A stretch of DNA of 64,000 nt, taken from positions 87,516-151,515 of the forward strand of contig JAIVFJ010000160.1 in the NCBI GenBank assembly GCA_025765615.1, read 5' to 3'. The position numbers and the translations under genes are program-made. The DNA is from Zopfochytrium polystomum (Eukaryota > Chytridiomycota > Chytridiomycetes > Chytridiales > Chytridiaceae). Positions 37,590-50,190 of this stretch are shown piece after piece. The first letter of the stretch is position 1, and each line of letters starts with the position of its first letter. The notes below the pieces were generated by a model. The model was not told the DNA's origin. It worked only from the letters and a program-made list of their open reading frames with translations, and searched no databases.

Positions 37590-39500
37590 ATAAGGATTGC
37601 AGATTTGTGTGGACTGTTGCCTGGCTGCTGACTCCCTTGGGGTGTTGGTCGGCATTCCATTGGGGTGTTAGCAAAGGCACACACGATTGGTAGGCTTGAG
37701 TAATAATTTCAACGTATCGACAACAGTTCTCTGGTTTTGTTGGACCCACTTGCATGTTTGAACCGTAGAGTTTCCAATGGGGAGGAGAAAAAAAAGTTGG
37801 TGGTCGGCATTCCACTGTGCAAGTCTCCTGCAGAGCTTGGAAATTGGATCCCCAGACAGACAAGGGGAAAAACACCACCTGAAGATGCTCATGACAAAGT
37901 TCCTGCACCCTCAAAGTGCCAAGGGGGGCACTCTCAGGAAACCAAAACCATCACTTGCCAAAGCAGGGCCATAAGCGCCGGGTGTGGTCTTTACTTTCTG
38001 ATTTTGCCATCATATGCTGCAATGAGGGCAACAATCCCCCTGATGCCACAAGCTTGCCAGCAGCAGAGCTGACAATGATTTCTAGCAGTGATGGACAGCT
38101 GCAAAGCGCTTTACAAGGAGCGTCTGCCACAGACCAGATCCCCATTTGGGTTTGATTTGATTTGATTCTGCTTTCCAGACCCAAATGACAAGAAAAAATG
38201 TATTTCCCAGACATTTGAATCTGACAAACGGCTGTTTTTGCACTCAAATTGCGCCAAATCAAATGGAATTTCGATTTTTTACTTATAAAATCTGAATCAA
38301 ATTGAATTCAAATCACTCTATACTGGAGAATTCATTTGATTCAAGTCTGATTTGAATTCAAATCAAACTCAAATTTATTTCAGATTTGACCCGGTTCAGT
38401 CAGTGGCAGACCCTATTCAGGAGGAAAAGGTACAGCCTTAAGGCCACCCCCTTCCTTTGTTTACCTACAGGCTGCCGCCACTGGCCTGGGGGGTGGTCTC
38501 TTGCCCCAACCAAGAGCAACAAAATCTCTACAAACGCAAACAGCCTGAGTCAGCCATGAAGGATGTAACTGGATGTTGGACCGTGGACACGGTTTTTGCA
38601 GCCTAATGTTTTGCTCCAAATGTTTGTACAAAGGTCGTTGCCTGTGCCACAAGATATCAGACAAATTGTAAAAAAAAACAAAAAAATAAAAAAATAAAAT
38701 AAAAAAAAACGCAATCAGCACACCAAACCCACAGTCTGTCTGCATGAAATGCTGATTTGTCAGAAAGTCAAAACACAGATCAAAAAATCAGGAGGACAAA
38801 AACACAATATTTTAAAACTTAACCTGTCTGAGCAGCTGGCTGTTCCTTTGTTGTATTGTTACTGCTATTAGAAGCAGGAACTGCCTACAATACCACTTTC
38901 TGCTTTAAGAAGGAGATGGTTTGGTTGACTGAACTGTGGTGTGGCAGCAGCTGAGTGGCTGCATGCATCATGGTTATGAGATCTCCTCTTCATCTTCAGG
39001 GGCTCATCTATAGTCTAGTGGCAAAAGGGATAAGACAAGTCTTTAAGATGGGAAGCTCCTGGTTATTAGCAGAGCCAGTACCCTGGATTCAGCTCAAACT
39101 CAACAAAGATGGATGATGTGGTTCAATTCTGTCTTTATTCAAGGACAGCTAGACCAAGTAGAGTTGCTCAATGAAGAGTACCCCACAGGCCCAGGTTCAA
39201 GCCCTGACTATCCAACATGGTAACCAACAGGCAGCAGTTCAACAAGGGGATGCCCTAAGGCAGTATGGTATCTGCCAGTATCACAGAGACAGAGCTCAAT
39301 GTGAGAACCAACCAGGTAGGGGAAGGAAGAGAAAGGAAAGGGAAGGAAACCTCACCCCAGCTTGGCATACAACACACTGGCCTGGGGAAATCATACCTCT
39401 ACTAGCTTGGTCTGGTAGCACTGGCCTAAGAGGACTCCATCCCCAGCTTGGTCTGGTACTGCAACTCGACCCTCCCAGCCCATCTTCTTTGTTAACTCAC
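37590..39500. other. Intergenic, no supported gene
   Basis: This holds A-rich and AAATCAAATTC-like simple sequence (38150-38400) and an A/AAAT tract near 38670-38710. Short tRNA-like fragments around 39000-39210 are too degenerate to call. Confidence 0.4.
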
Positions 39501-39601
39501 CTTCCCCCACCACCGTTTTCACACCCACACCTTTCCCACTCCTCACCTCCCGCCACTCCACTTTCAATCCAGCTCCCTTCACGAATCCCTGCTTTCAACC
39601 A

Positions 39602-41574
39602 ATGGACGTGCCCCTCCTCCCTGCTGACCTTGCTCATACCCACCCATCCTTGACCTTTGACACCAATGGCTCCCTTCGCGAGGAGGGATTCATGGCTGGC
39701 TCTGTTGTTTGCCTTGAGCTTAACTTTGAATTTTCTTTTGCCCTCCCTCCACTCTCTGCCTCTTCCACAACTGCTGAAATTGCTGCTCTCCTTGCTGCCC
39801 TCACCATCACTTCAAAGCTTTCCCTGCCCCTCACTTTTCGACTTGACAATCTTGGAGTGGTTCACACCTTTGAGAAACTCTTTCCCTCAAACTCCTTTAG
39901 TCCCCATCCACACAGCGAGCTCAACACACCTCCTCTCTCTGATTCCCTCCATCGTCTTTTGCACACCACTCCCCACCCCACCCTTTGGGCATGCGTTGCA
40001 GCTACTCTACAGTCTTGGATTGGCCCCCCTCCACAAGTTTCCTGGGTTCGTGGACACAACGGCGACGCTGGCAACGAACGAGTAGACAAGCTGGCATCAT
40101 CTGTACCCTTGACTTCCAACCCAACTTTGTTACCAATCCTCTCACAACAGATCCTCCCAGCCACCGCCTTCATCTCAAATACCCCCATCTTGGGCCAACT
40201 TCGACGACAACTGCGACTCCTCACAGGTCTCTCTCACCATTTTGCACTTCTGAACACCTCAGCCTTTGCCCACATCACCCACAACCCTGACCTAGTTCAT
40301 TGGGAAGCCACTTTTCTTGTTCTCCACTCTGGAATTAAACCCTCTTCCCTCTTTGGCACCCTCCCTGGCTCTGCTCGTCGCAAGTATCGACTTCAAATCC
40401 TCAGCAACACTTTGCCCACCCAAAAAGTTCTACACCAACGACACCCTCAAGTCTACCCTGATGGGCTCTGCCGTCAATGCCACCACGCTCTGGAAACCAC
40501 AGAGCATGTCTGGCAATGCCCTGCAGCTGCAGCTGCCGACGCCATTGCCATGATTCGCAACACCTTTGCTGAAACTCTTTCCTCCTCTGTTCCTCCTGCA
40601 CCTCATGGTCGCTCTCCTCCCCAAGCCCATCCCATTTACTGGCTCTCCCGCCCTGAATTTCTCTTTGATGATCAATCTTGTATCAATTTTTCCTCCCTCC
40701 TTCGTGGCTTCATCCCTCAATCCTTTTATGACACCTTATTCTCACGTGATAACCCTGCTGCCTCTGTCCTTAAAACCCTTGTCACCGCTTTCCATCAGCT
40801 CCTTCTTGACGCCCATTGACTTATTTGGATCCCCCATTGCGACGACACTATCTCTTGGGAGAAGTCAAAGTCCAAGCCCTCTGACAAGCGCTCCAAGCCC
40901 CGCAGATCCCCTCCACCAAATTCCCAGGCCTCTCACCCTCGTTCCACAGCCTCTCACCCACTGTCTTCTCCAAACATCAACTCCTCCCTCCCTCCCACTC
41001 CATCATCCCACAGAACTCGTATCAGCTCTTCACAACCCTCTCAACCTCGCTGCACCACATGTAGTCACCAGCACTCCACTGACACTTGTCCAGGCATCTG
41101 GCTTTTGCGCACCAAGGCTTCTTCCAGATGGATTGACCACTACCTCGGCTGCATAAAACTTGTTGCAGGCATTATCTGGCTTCACCACACAATACAACTC
41201 CCCTCACGCCAACAAGCAAGAGCCACTTGTCACCCATCTCTTGCTGAGCCCCCCGACGTTCACTGAGCCACTGTTGCCCTTCTCAATCTTGACATGGGCT
41301 GTTGCCTAATCTGACTTATCCCAACCCTCCGATCTTTCACAGATGCTCCCCTCTCTTACACTGACCTCCTTCAGACTCACTTCTCTATTTTCTTGATTCT
41401 GTGTTTTCCCCTTCTCCTTTGATCATTGTGGCTTTATGAGCGGTGGAGATGCCTGACGACCCTGTAAGTCCGTAGCGCATGGGGTGGGTTTGCTGAGGTG
41501 ATACCTGGACGTAGTCCATTACGGTTCACCGTTGATGGCTCTTTCTCTTCCCGCCAGCCCCTCTGGGGCTGGAA

Positions 41575-41605
<31 letters not shown>
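39602..41605 (+). mobile_element. 5'-truncated non-LTR retrotransposon with RNase H and poly(A) tail
   Basis: The remaining frame (39602-40819, 405 residues) is an RNase H domain: Asp in FDTNGSLREEG, Glu in TTAEIAALLAAL, Asp in FRLDNLGVVH, and WVRGHNGDAGNERVDKLAS. It is followed by a C-terminal zinc-binding motif CRQCHHALETTEHVWQCPA. This is the C-terminal end of a Tad/I-type LINE polymerase protein. Endonuclease and reverse transcriptase are lost by 5' truncation. About 750 bp of 3' UTR ends in A30 at 41576-41605. The frame is open, so the insertion is fairly young. The poly(A) end distinguishes it from the telomeric LINEs at 49-64 kb. Confidence 0.82.
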
Positions 41606-41606
<1 letters not shown>

Positions 41607-41898
41607 GTCTTCCAGTGTGGGAATTGGCTCAAGTTGGGTAAGAGTGGTAAGTTTTTGGATCTCAGTGTGCACTGAGATCTGTTGCTCTTTCAGCTCAGTG
41701 CACGAGGAGGTCTGTTTTGCGTTGATCTGTTGCTGGATGTTTTCAAGGGTCTTCAAAATTGACTGCAGCTCTGGAGGAGGGACAGAAGGGGGGGCAGGTG
41801 GGACAGGTGGGGGAGCTGTGGTGTCAGGAGAGGCCTGAGCTGTTTGTCTGTTGTCTCTGGCATCTGATGAAGTGGCTTGGTTAAGGAGGGAGCCAGAG
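41606..41898 (-). pseudogene. gag: Gypsy leader and gag N-terminal fragment
   Basis: On the minus strand just inside the LTR at 41899 comes a TGGCTCCC primer-binding-site-like sequence. A frame follows with a Pro-rich segment and a coiled-coil-like block (LKTLENIQQQINAKQ). It is cut off by the poly(A) end of the LINE. The position and composition suggest Gag of the same Gypsy family as 12905-16856, supplying the part missing there. Confidence 0.5.
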
Positions 41899-42244
41899 TG
41901 TCAGGAACATGGCAGGACAGGGCAAGGCAGACAAGGAACTGAGAGGAGTGATGATTGTATTGGAAACAATAATTCACTTGAGGGATGGGACAGGTCCCCC
42001 ATCCCCCTTTTATACCTTTTGAGAGTGTTCCTTGTCAAGACTCCAAGAAAGTTCCAGAAAGAGCAATTAGTAATACAATGATACCAATGATACCAATGAC
42101 AACAAGACAAGTCAGGAAAGCAAAGAAGGTTCCAGAAGGTTCCACAAGGTTCCATGAAGGAATGTTCTAGAAGGTTCCAGAGGTTTCCAGAGGGTGATTC
42201 ATAACAAATCTGCTGAAGTGGCTTGGTTAAGGAGGGAGCCAGAG
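41862..42244. repeat. 37-bp direct repeats flanking a Gypsy LTR
   Basis: 41862-41898 and 42208-42244 are the same 37 bp with one mismatch, on either side of the LTR. They are far longer than a 4-6-bp target duplication and match the element's own leader. Confidence 0.75.
41899..42206 (-). repeat. Gypsy 5' LTR (308 bp)
   Basis: It is nearly identical to 36921-37228, including the heat-shock-type units and TATA box. It is followed in element orientation by leader and gag fragment sequence, so it is a 5' LTR, not a solo one. Confidence 0.85.
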
Positions 42245-44191
42245 GGGCGACCAGTTTGCACAATTGGGAGTCAGGAGCAGTCATGAAGCAGTCATGAAGC
42301 TGTCATGATTCTGCCCAAGGAGAAGCCATCAAATGCCATTTCGGGAAGCAGCCTACTGAAGTTCATCATTAGATTCTCCAAACACACGTGTCTAATGGTG
42401 TCCTTCGCTCGATCAGCTGGTATACGCAAACTTGAATCGTTCTTTGCAAATTCACAGAGAGATATTGCATGGGCACTATCCAATGATGGTCGACTGTGTG
42501 TAACTGTGGGTTGTTGTAGAGATGGGATCAAGATCAGGGCAAAGGGTGTGGGCTGGAGGGGTAATTTACTGCCCTCTCAGTTGGTTTGTGTAATCGGTGC
42601 GCAGCGGCGGTTGGTTGCTGCGATGATGGGGCACGCAGGATTGTGGGTTGCGGCGACGAGCAACAGCCGTGCGTGGGCAATGAGAGCAACTTGGCTGGGG
42701 CAAGCTCCTATTTTTTTTTCTGTTTCTTTTGTTTCTGGGTCTCCCCGGCGCAAAGCAAAGCCGGTCCCGACAGTGACGAACAGCTTGTGCGTGTGCAGGT
42801 GTGTCTGTGTTATCCCGCCGTCCCCTTTCACCATTCCTGACCGGCGAGCGAGTCGCGGTCCTTAAGTGGGATAGACAGAAACACGCGAAAGGTGCTGAGC
42901 GCGCGATTTCCGTCCGGCCGACTCTTGCTGGCGCCAAACAGAACTGTCGTAGGTGTGGCCCAGGTCAACGACGACGGCTGGAAGGACACGAGACGGAGGT
43001 TTTGCCGTAGGCATCCGCTCCTTCATTTCGTAGGTGTTGGGAACGTGTCCTTGGCCGTGTCGGCTCGATCTTGTTTCGAGAAGAGCCGTCGCGATGAAGC
43101 GGGAAGCGTGCCTGCACGCTTTCTGCTGGCCCGCGACACGCCTGCACGACAGGACAAACGCTGCAAGCACGCATAAAATTGGGAACCCGACGGTCGCGAC
43201 TACCCACGCGATTGCGCCAGGCAGCAGCGCGCTGTCCCGCGCCGAGTCACAAATCCCGCAGGCGCATGAGAGAAGCCTTTCGCTAAAGGTCGTCTGTGTT
43301 TTTGCTGTGTCGTATTAATTTGGCACACAAGGACCTCCACGTTTCTGCGACACAAAGGGAAGTCGTCCAAACGGGTGCAAGGCGAGTGCTTAACTTTCCG
43401 ATCGTCGCTGAGGGTGTCGGTCTTGGTGTCTGCGCAGATCTGTCGACACCGCGTCGCTGTCTCACGTGGAGCGTGCCTCCTTGAAAGCCTGGCGATTGTG
43501 ACGTGATTACGGCTATCAGAAAGTGGCGGCTCAGAGGCGCGTTCACCGTCGTTGAAGGCAGACGAGAAGTTGAAACCAGTCGCAACGACTGCCACTCCGT
43601 GCAAACCCGGCTTCAGCCCATTCTTTGCTCCTCACCACCATTCTTGGCACCTGCTCACTCCCTTTCTCCAGCCCCGGTGCGAGGCAGGTAGCGGCTCGCG
43701 CGGATTAGGGCTGTTCGACTGCAGAGAAATTCGTGGCGAGGAAAAACGGGAAAATTTTTTCGTGGGGAAGGTGAGGAGGTTGCCGCCGTCACCACCCACC
43801 CCACCCCGCCCACCCGCCCGCACTCTTCCCATCCCACCCTCCCGCCTCCCTTAGCAGCGATCTGGATGTATCGAGACGGAGTATCGCCGTGGTGAGACGA
43901 TCGCCAGCTGCCGAGGGCGAGGACGGATTGCGATGGCTGTGGATGGATGGCGAGTGGGTCGGTGAACGATCGGTCGGTTTGCGATGGTGTCTTCGGTGCG
44001 CCGCACGGCGCACAGCACGGCGCACAGCACGGCACGCACCACACCCTGCCCACCGCCCACCGCCTGCCCCCCGCCGCCATTCTGCTCGCCGCATCTGTTC
44101 AATGCTGCCAATTATTCAGGCTCTATTATTATGACTTTTGGTCTTACACTCATTTTTTCAGAATTTGTCAAAAGCTCTACGAAAAACCGTC
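42245..44191. other. Intergenic and 5' region of the NLR gene
   Basis: 42305-42600 has a short open frame of unknown origin (FARSAGIRKLESFFANSQ) that may be a fragment of the viral-like cluster. 42700-44100 is GC-rich with no supported gene, and a CACGGCGCACAG direct repeat lies near 44010-44040. The last part presumably contains the NLR promoter. Confidence 0.35.
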
Positions 44192-47100
44192 ATGGCAACT
44201 GCCTGGATTCCAACCTTTGAGTATGGTGGAACAAACAAGAAGATCTCTGTTCCTGCTACCATTGGCCGTGATGATTTGCTTCAGCTTGTGGCGACCCATT
44301 GGGGGATTGCTGCAGGTGTTTCCATTGAGTTGGTGCATGTGGACTCTGCCACTGGTGATGAGATTGTCCTTGACGTGGATGATGATCTGCAGAGCCTGCT
44401 TTCTCAGAAGTTTAATTGGAAAGTAAGTATCCTTGTTTATAATTTGTTGTTCAGTGGCAATTTCCCTTCTTACATCTTCCAAGGTTTATGTTGTCTCTAC
44501 CCCCAGTTTCACTGCCAGCCTTGCGACTGGGGTATCAGCTGTGTTCACATCAGCACTGGACCTTCCCCGCCGTTTTTTCTTGGCCCAGGCCATTTCCAAA
44601 GATGAAGGTGATAGCTATGACGACAGTCTTGTACGCAAAAAAGGTGAGAGTTATGGTTCAGTGAAGTGTGTTGCGATTTGTGTTGCTTACCCTGTGCCTT
44701 TTCCTTTCTTCCCTCAGCAAATTGGAAGAAGTTGATACCAGATGATTGGGAGTGCAAGAAGTCTGTTCAGAAACATCCTTTCTTCATAAGGTCTCCTTGA
44801 TAGTTGTTCCACTTGGACACAGAAAACTGACTCTTTTACCAGCTACCGCAAGGCTTCAGAGTCAGTTTTTGCAAGAAGTTTGTTTGAGAGGATGAACATC
44901 ACCCTCTTGGAAGCTTACACTGGATCTGTCTTCACTGAGGAGTCCAGGCTGGATGGAAGACATGCTTTTTGGGATGCAGAATGCCTTGCCTTTGCCCAGA
45001 AGTGGGATGTCAACTTTATGTCTGGGCTGTTTCACTCATCAGTCATCACTCTGCTGTGTTCTGATGCAAGTATGATGAGGATGCTTGAGGCTGACAAAAA
45101 GCCAGACAACTGTTTGCTCGAGGTGAGATGTTTTTCCCTTCACCATTGCACTCTAATACAATGCTGTAGTGGGAGCTTGCACTTCAGATGAGGAAACGTG
45201 GAAGCCACGATATTATGCCTGTTCTTCTTTCAACCAGGCGGGAGGCAACCCTGTCAAATGGCAACAAGACGATCGCATCAGTAGATTTCAGTACCTTTGA
45301 TTACACAAAGTTTCCTAAAAAACCGCATGCCCACCCGCTAAGTCCTGGACTCCAAACAGTGTCAGAAACTGTGAAGATGATTTTGGAGCTGAATGGGCCA
45401 AAGGCAAACCCTGAGACTGATGTGATGAAGTAAGTATTGGCACTTTTTGCTATCCCTTTCACTTTATCCTGATCATTGCAAAAAGGGTTGTGACTGAAGC
45501 CAAAAAAGTGTACAATCGCCGCAAGGCAGAATTGAAGACTCCAAGACCAAACAAAGATGTTTCACTTTCCAGATCTAGTTTGGCTGTATTGGAGAACTGG
45601 TTGACACCCCTCTATGATTTAATGGATGTAGAGAGGGAGGCTCTCCTGAAGAATGTGCTTTCTGGATCCAGGAAGTGGCTGCTGAAGAAAGTGTTCAAGT
45701 TTCTGTCTCCCGATGATCCCACTGCGGCCAGCGCCAACAGGGTGATGTGGTTGAAAGGTGTGGCTGGAGTGGGCAAGTCTGTGATGGCTGCCATAGTTTC
45801 CAGGGAGCTGCAGGCGCAGGGGATGCTTGGTGGCTTGTTCTTCTGCAAGCATGATGACGAGTGTCGCAGCAGTGCTCGAAACCTGGTCTTGACTCTTGTT
45901 TTTGGTCTTGCAAGGTTAAGTCTTCAGTATGGAGAGATTCTGATTCAAGTCAAGCAAGACAATCCAGATATTCTGTCCAGATCTGTGTTTGAGATGATGA
46001 AAGTATTGCTTGTTCAGCCATTGGAGCAGGTCATTGCTGCCAAAAAGCTGGATATACCAGTGGTACTGGTTGTCGATGCCCTTGATGAATGCAGTGTTAT
46101 TGGAGAGAGGAATGAGATTCTTTTAGTGTTTCAGGAACTGGACAGGCTGCTTCCTGATAAAGTGAACATGCTGGTGACTGGACGGCCTGAAGTAGATATT
46201 GTTAAAGCCTTTGAGAAGATACCAGTTGAAGTAATTGAGCCAAGTGCTGAAGAGAACACTCAAGACCAGATTGATTTTACAAGAAATTATCTCAGAACTT
46301 TGAATGCTAAGCAATCTGTTGTTGATGAGGGATCCAAGGCTCTGGTGTCAAAGTCTGCTGGAATTTTCGTCTGGCTTGTGACTGCTTGCACTTATTTGAG
46401 GAAATTAGAGACTGAGGAAATCACTCTTGAGCAAATTGAAGACCTTCCTGAAGGTGATAAGATGGATGGAAGTGTTGACTCAATGTATGACAGAATATTC
46501 AATGGTATCCTTCAGTCTATCAAAGAGAGCCATTTGGAAACTCTTCTTCATGCTGTGTTGTCTATCCTTGTTCTTGCCTATGAACCTCTGACTGCAGCAG
46601 CCATTGTCTCCCTTCTGGACAAGGAGAAAACTGAAAATGAAAGTGTGATGATGTGCATCCGGTTGCTTGATCCGATCCTTCTGCTTAATGGTTCTACCAA
46701 GAAGATCAGGATTTTCCACAAGTCTGTCAATGACTACCTGACAAGCCCAGAAAGATGCAAGCTGCCTGTTCAGATTGATCCAAAAAGTAGCCACTCTGAA
46801 TTTGCAAGCCTGTGCATTAGTGCCATGGACAAAAATCTGAAATTTAATATGTGTGATTTACCATTCTCAGATTTCCACTCAGAGATTCCTGATTTTCATG
46901 AGAAAGAGGAGAAGGGAGTGCCTGAGCATGTCAGATATGCAGTGAAGCATTTCTGGGAACACTGCTGTGACACGCCATCAAGTGGACACTTACCAAAGAC
47001 ATTTCCTCAAACAGCTGCCATTTCATCAAACAGTCTGCTGGCTGAATTGCAACAATTCCTGCAAAAGCATGGTCATCATTTCCTGGAAGCCTGCAGCTTA

Positions 47101-48306
47101 CTTGACTCCCTCTATTTGGTGATTCCTGCCATGGCCAAGCTCCAGAGTCTAGTCCCCATTCATGAAAAGAAGCCACTGTACACCCTGATGGAAGACATGA
47201 AAAGGGTCGTGCAAAGGTTTCTCATTCCACTCACGGCATCTGCACTCCAAGTTTACTTTACTGCTGTGCCCTTCTCCCCAAGTGACTCTGAATTTTTTAA
47301 GACATTTGTTCAGAATGTGCCTGAAAGTGTGACATGCCCCATAGTCGTTATGGGGCAACCTAAATCTTGGCCCTCCTGTTTGAATATTCTTGAGGGACAC
47401 TCTGATGGTGTCAAATCTGCAGCATTCAGTCCTGATGGGCAGTTTGTTGTGTCTGGAAGTGCGGACAAGACAGTCAGGATTTGGAATGCTTCCACTGGCC
47501 AGGAGCTGCATAAGATGGTGGGACACACCAAACAGGTCACCTCTGCAGCATTCAGTCCTGATGGACAGTTTGTTGTGTCTGGAAGTAGGGACAAGACAGT
47601 CAGGATTTGGAATGTTTCCACGGGCCAGGAGTTGCATAAGCTGGAGGGACACTCTGGTCATGTCAAATCTGCAGCATTCAGTCCTGATGGGCAGTTTGTT
47701 GTGTCTGGAAGTAAGGAGAAGACAGTCACGATTTGGAATGCTTCCACTGGCCAGGAGCTGCATAACCTGGAGGGACACTCTGGTATTGTCAACTCTGTAG
47801 CATTCAGTCCTGATGGGCAGTTTGTTGTGTCTGGAAGTAAGGAGAAGACAGTCAGGATTTGGAATGCTTCCACCGGCCAGGAGCTGCGTAAGCTGGAGGG
47901 ACACTCTGGTGTTGTCATCTCTGCAGCATTCAGTCCTAATGGACAATTTGTTGTGTCTGGAAGTAGTGACACTACAGTCAGAATTTGGAATGCTTCCACT
48001 GGCCAGGAGCTGCGTAATCTGGAGGGACACTCTGGTGTTGTCTCCTCTGCAGCATTCAGTCCTGATGGGCAGTTTGTTGTGTCTGGAAGTTACGACGAAA
48101 CAATCAGGATTTGGAATGCTTCCACTGGCCAGGAGCTGCGTAAGCTGGAGGGACACTCAGATTATGTCATGTCTGCAGCATTCAGCCATGATGGGAAGTT
48201 TGTTGTGTCTGGAAGTTTTGATGAGACAGTCAGGATTTGGAATGCTTCCACTAGCCAGGAGCTGCATAACCATAACCTAGAGGGACACGCTGCTTATGTT
48301 GCCTAG
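44192..48306 (+). CDS. NACHT-WD40 NLR-type protein, six exons
   Basis: Exons are 44192-44422, 44484-44643, 44718-44790, 44843-45122, 45188-45429 and 45486-48306. All five introns (52-74 nt) are GT-AG and the joined frame is exactly 1268 codons plus stop, which supports the model. Residues 1-77 look like a PB1-type domain (ISVPATIGRDDLLQLV, then DEIVLDVDDDLQSLL). The NACHT NTPase has Walker A GVAGVGKS (about 419) and Walker B VVLVVDALDEC (about 523). Residues about 958-1268 are seven WD40 repeats, each with a GH...SPDGQFVVSGS...TVRIWN pattern. Fungal NLRs of this design sense non-self signals and trigger heterokaryon-incompatibility-like death. The ligand of this one is unknown. It is the only intron-containing, intact host-type protein gene in the window. 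Confidence 0.9.
47374..48300 (+). repeat. Seven 126-bp coding repeats (WD40 array)
   Basis: Units of 42 codons differ mainly at a few positions between the GH and the IWN segments, while third-codon positions are largely conserved. This indicates recent unit duplication or gene conversion inside the NLR gene. A partial eighth unit (EGHAAYVA) precedes the stop. Confidence 0.88.
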
Positions 48307-48984
48307 ACATATCAATCCGGGCCCTACTTAGTGAAAGTGGGGCCACTTAGTGAAAGTGGGACCACTATCAAGTCCACACTATCAAGTCCACTATCAAGTC
48401 CATTAATGAGTCCATTTTGTGTCTCCTTAATTGTTTTTTTTTGTCAATTTTATTGTTTTTGTTATGGTTTTCATTCACTATTGAGTCCACACATATGGAC
48501 TCATATGAGGCCTAGTCTAATTGTTTTTTTTTGTCAATTTTTTCATTTTGTTATTGTTTTCCACCAGGGCCAAAAAAACTAAGTCCACAGTGACCACCCA
48601 CACTTTGAGCTCTCCCACCGGCACAAAGATGACGTGATACAATGTTCAAAGTGTCACATCTCTAAGCTAGAATTGCGAGAGGATTCCGAATCTGCAAAAA
48701 AAACTGTGGGTTGATTAGTGGCAAGTAGGGAATATTGCGGGTTTTTCCGAAAACTCCAGATCCAAAACGCACTCCCACTCAGGAAATCTTTTGCAGGAGG
48801 CTGTCCACCGCCGTTTCGACGCCGGAATCGTGTTCTACGCGTGTGGTTTGCTTACTGGTCCTGCCCTCACGTCCTGGGCTTGGGTCTGTGCAAGGTAAAC
48901 TTGGCCTCAAAGAATTTTCGGTTTTTTTTTTCTTCGACCCTCACTTAGAAAATTTTTCCAGGATGGTGGTGGATGGCTGGAGGA
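48307..48984. other. Intergenic, short direct repeats
   Basis: No gene is supported. Short repeats of CTATCAAGTCCA (48365-48400) and two copies of a TAATTG(T)nGTCAATTTT unit (about 48427 and 48519) are present. The first telomeric GTTAGGGTTAGG follows at 48985. Confidence 0.5.
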
Positions 48985-48996
48985 GTTAGGGTTAGG
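48985..48996 (+). repeat. Interstitial telomeric repeat GTTAGGGTTAGG (5' junction of LINE A)
   Basis: Two telomere units form the left boundary of the first telomeric LINE. Identical 12-mers occur at 54261, 56779 and 63528. Confidence 0.9.
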
Positions 48997-49004
48997 CTGA
49001 TTTT

Positions 49005-50190
49005 ATGGAACGGACAAACGCGCTCCTTAAACTGCACAGTGACAAGCACGACTATAGCGTGGCCGAGATTGATCGCCTCAAGGGACACATTGACCGCCTG
49101 AACGAGACGATCAAGGAGAAAGATGAGCGCATTCGCGAGTTGGAGTCCGAAATCCTGCTTCTTCAGATGGAGCGTACCGCTGGAGTCAAAGGGGGGGACG
49201 GTGGTGGCGGCGGGTGGCGGCGGCGGGGCGGGTGGCAGTGGTGGGGGTGGCGGTGGTACCGCACCCAGTGACAGCGACACCAACCGACGCAAGCCTCCGG
49301 TTCGCTTGGATGACGATGATTGGGATGTCGAGGAAGATGAGGAACGAGAACGCCAGCGACGCAGGAAGGGGGGTAGACCCTCTTCTCGCACCTCGGAACG
49401 CCCGACGACACCTGGAGGAGGCTGGCCAAGCTTGCCCCGCTCAAAGCAGAATGTGCACCCGCTAAGTTTTGCCGCAACTGTTGCGCTCTCTGGTCCTAAG
49501 CCTATTCATCCCAGCCCATTTGTGAAAGGCATCTTTGTCGCCGCCGATCCCAATGCCTCTGTTGAAGACAAGATTGCTCAGGTTCTGAGGCCCCGCCCCT
49601 CAGCCGTCGCGGCTCGGCGCTCAGCGCCGGGCTACGTCCGGCCTGAGTCGTCGCTGCCCGAGGCTAAGTTTGTCCCAGTGTACATCCGACCTAACCTTTC
49701 AGATGTGGGTCGGGCTAACCCCCGCCACAGCATGAGACTTGTGTTCAGACCTGAGAAGGGCTTCCCTAGAGTACCAGAAATTTCAGTCATTGGCCAATAT
49801 GCTGCTCTGATGGAATGCTGGGTGTATGAGGGGGACAAGGAGAAGTTCATCAAGGCTTGTGCTGATGCTGAGATTGCTGTGGACACTGATTGTGAGCCCT
49901 GGATGCCCTCGAAGTTGAAGGATTCTCCTGAAGCTAGGGAAGCAGCTGTGCAGGCGTATATCCGCCGGGTTGCTGGGATCCTGAACCATCCATTCTTCAG
50001 ACCGCCACCCAATGTTGCCAAGTCTATCTATGCATCTGTGCCAAAGAAATTGGAGACACTCTTGAGGGGGAAGTTGAAGGATCTCTCTCTGTACCCATCT
50101 GCGCCTTCTGGTGTGAAGGGGAAGGGGAGGGAAACTGAGACTGAACCCACTGCTGTGCGTGCAGGCGATGCCAATGCCATGGAAACATGA
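49005..50190 (+). pseudogene. LINE A ORF1 protein, frameshifted
   Basis: The first frame encodes a coiled coil (VAEIDRLKGHIDRLNETIKEK, shortened: heptads about residues 18-56). At the G7 run at 49192-49198 the frame changes and continues as Gly-rich, Arg/Glu-rich and then a globular C-terminal domain (VYIRPNLSDVGRANPRHSMR, VPEISVIGQYAALMECW) shared with the ORF1 of copy C and with the frame at 61866. It is probably the RNA-binding structural protein of the element. Its stop overlaps the ORF2 start as ATGA (50187-50190). Confidence 0.75.

Noticed and set aside
38999..39210. tRNA-like fragments (TATAGTCTAGTGGC near 39012, CCAGGTTCAAGCCCTGAC near 39190)
   Set aside because: No complete cloverleaf could be folded; these may be SINE or pseudo-tRNA debris.
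39602..40819. Stand-alone ribonuclease H gene
   Set aside because: The C-terminal zinc motif, 3' UTR and A30 tail show that it is the end of a LINE polymerase gene.
47149..48156. Minus-strand 335-codon frame with repeated LTQLLASGSIPN units
   Set aside because: It is the antisense of the WD40 repeat array; the repetition comes from the sense-strand units.
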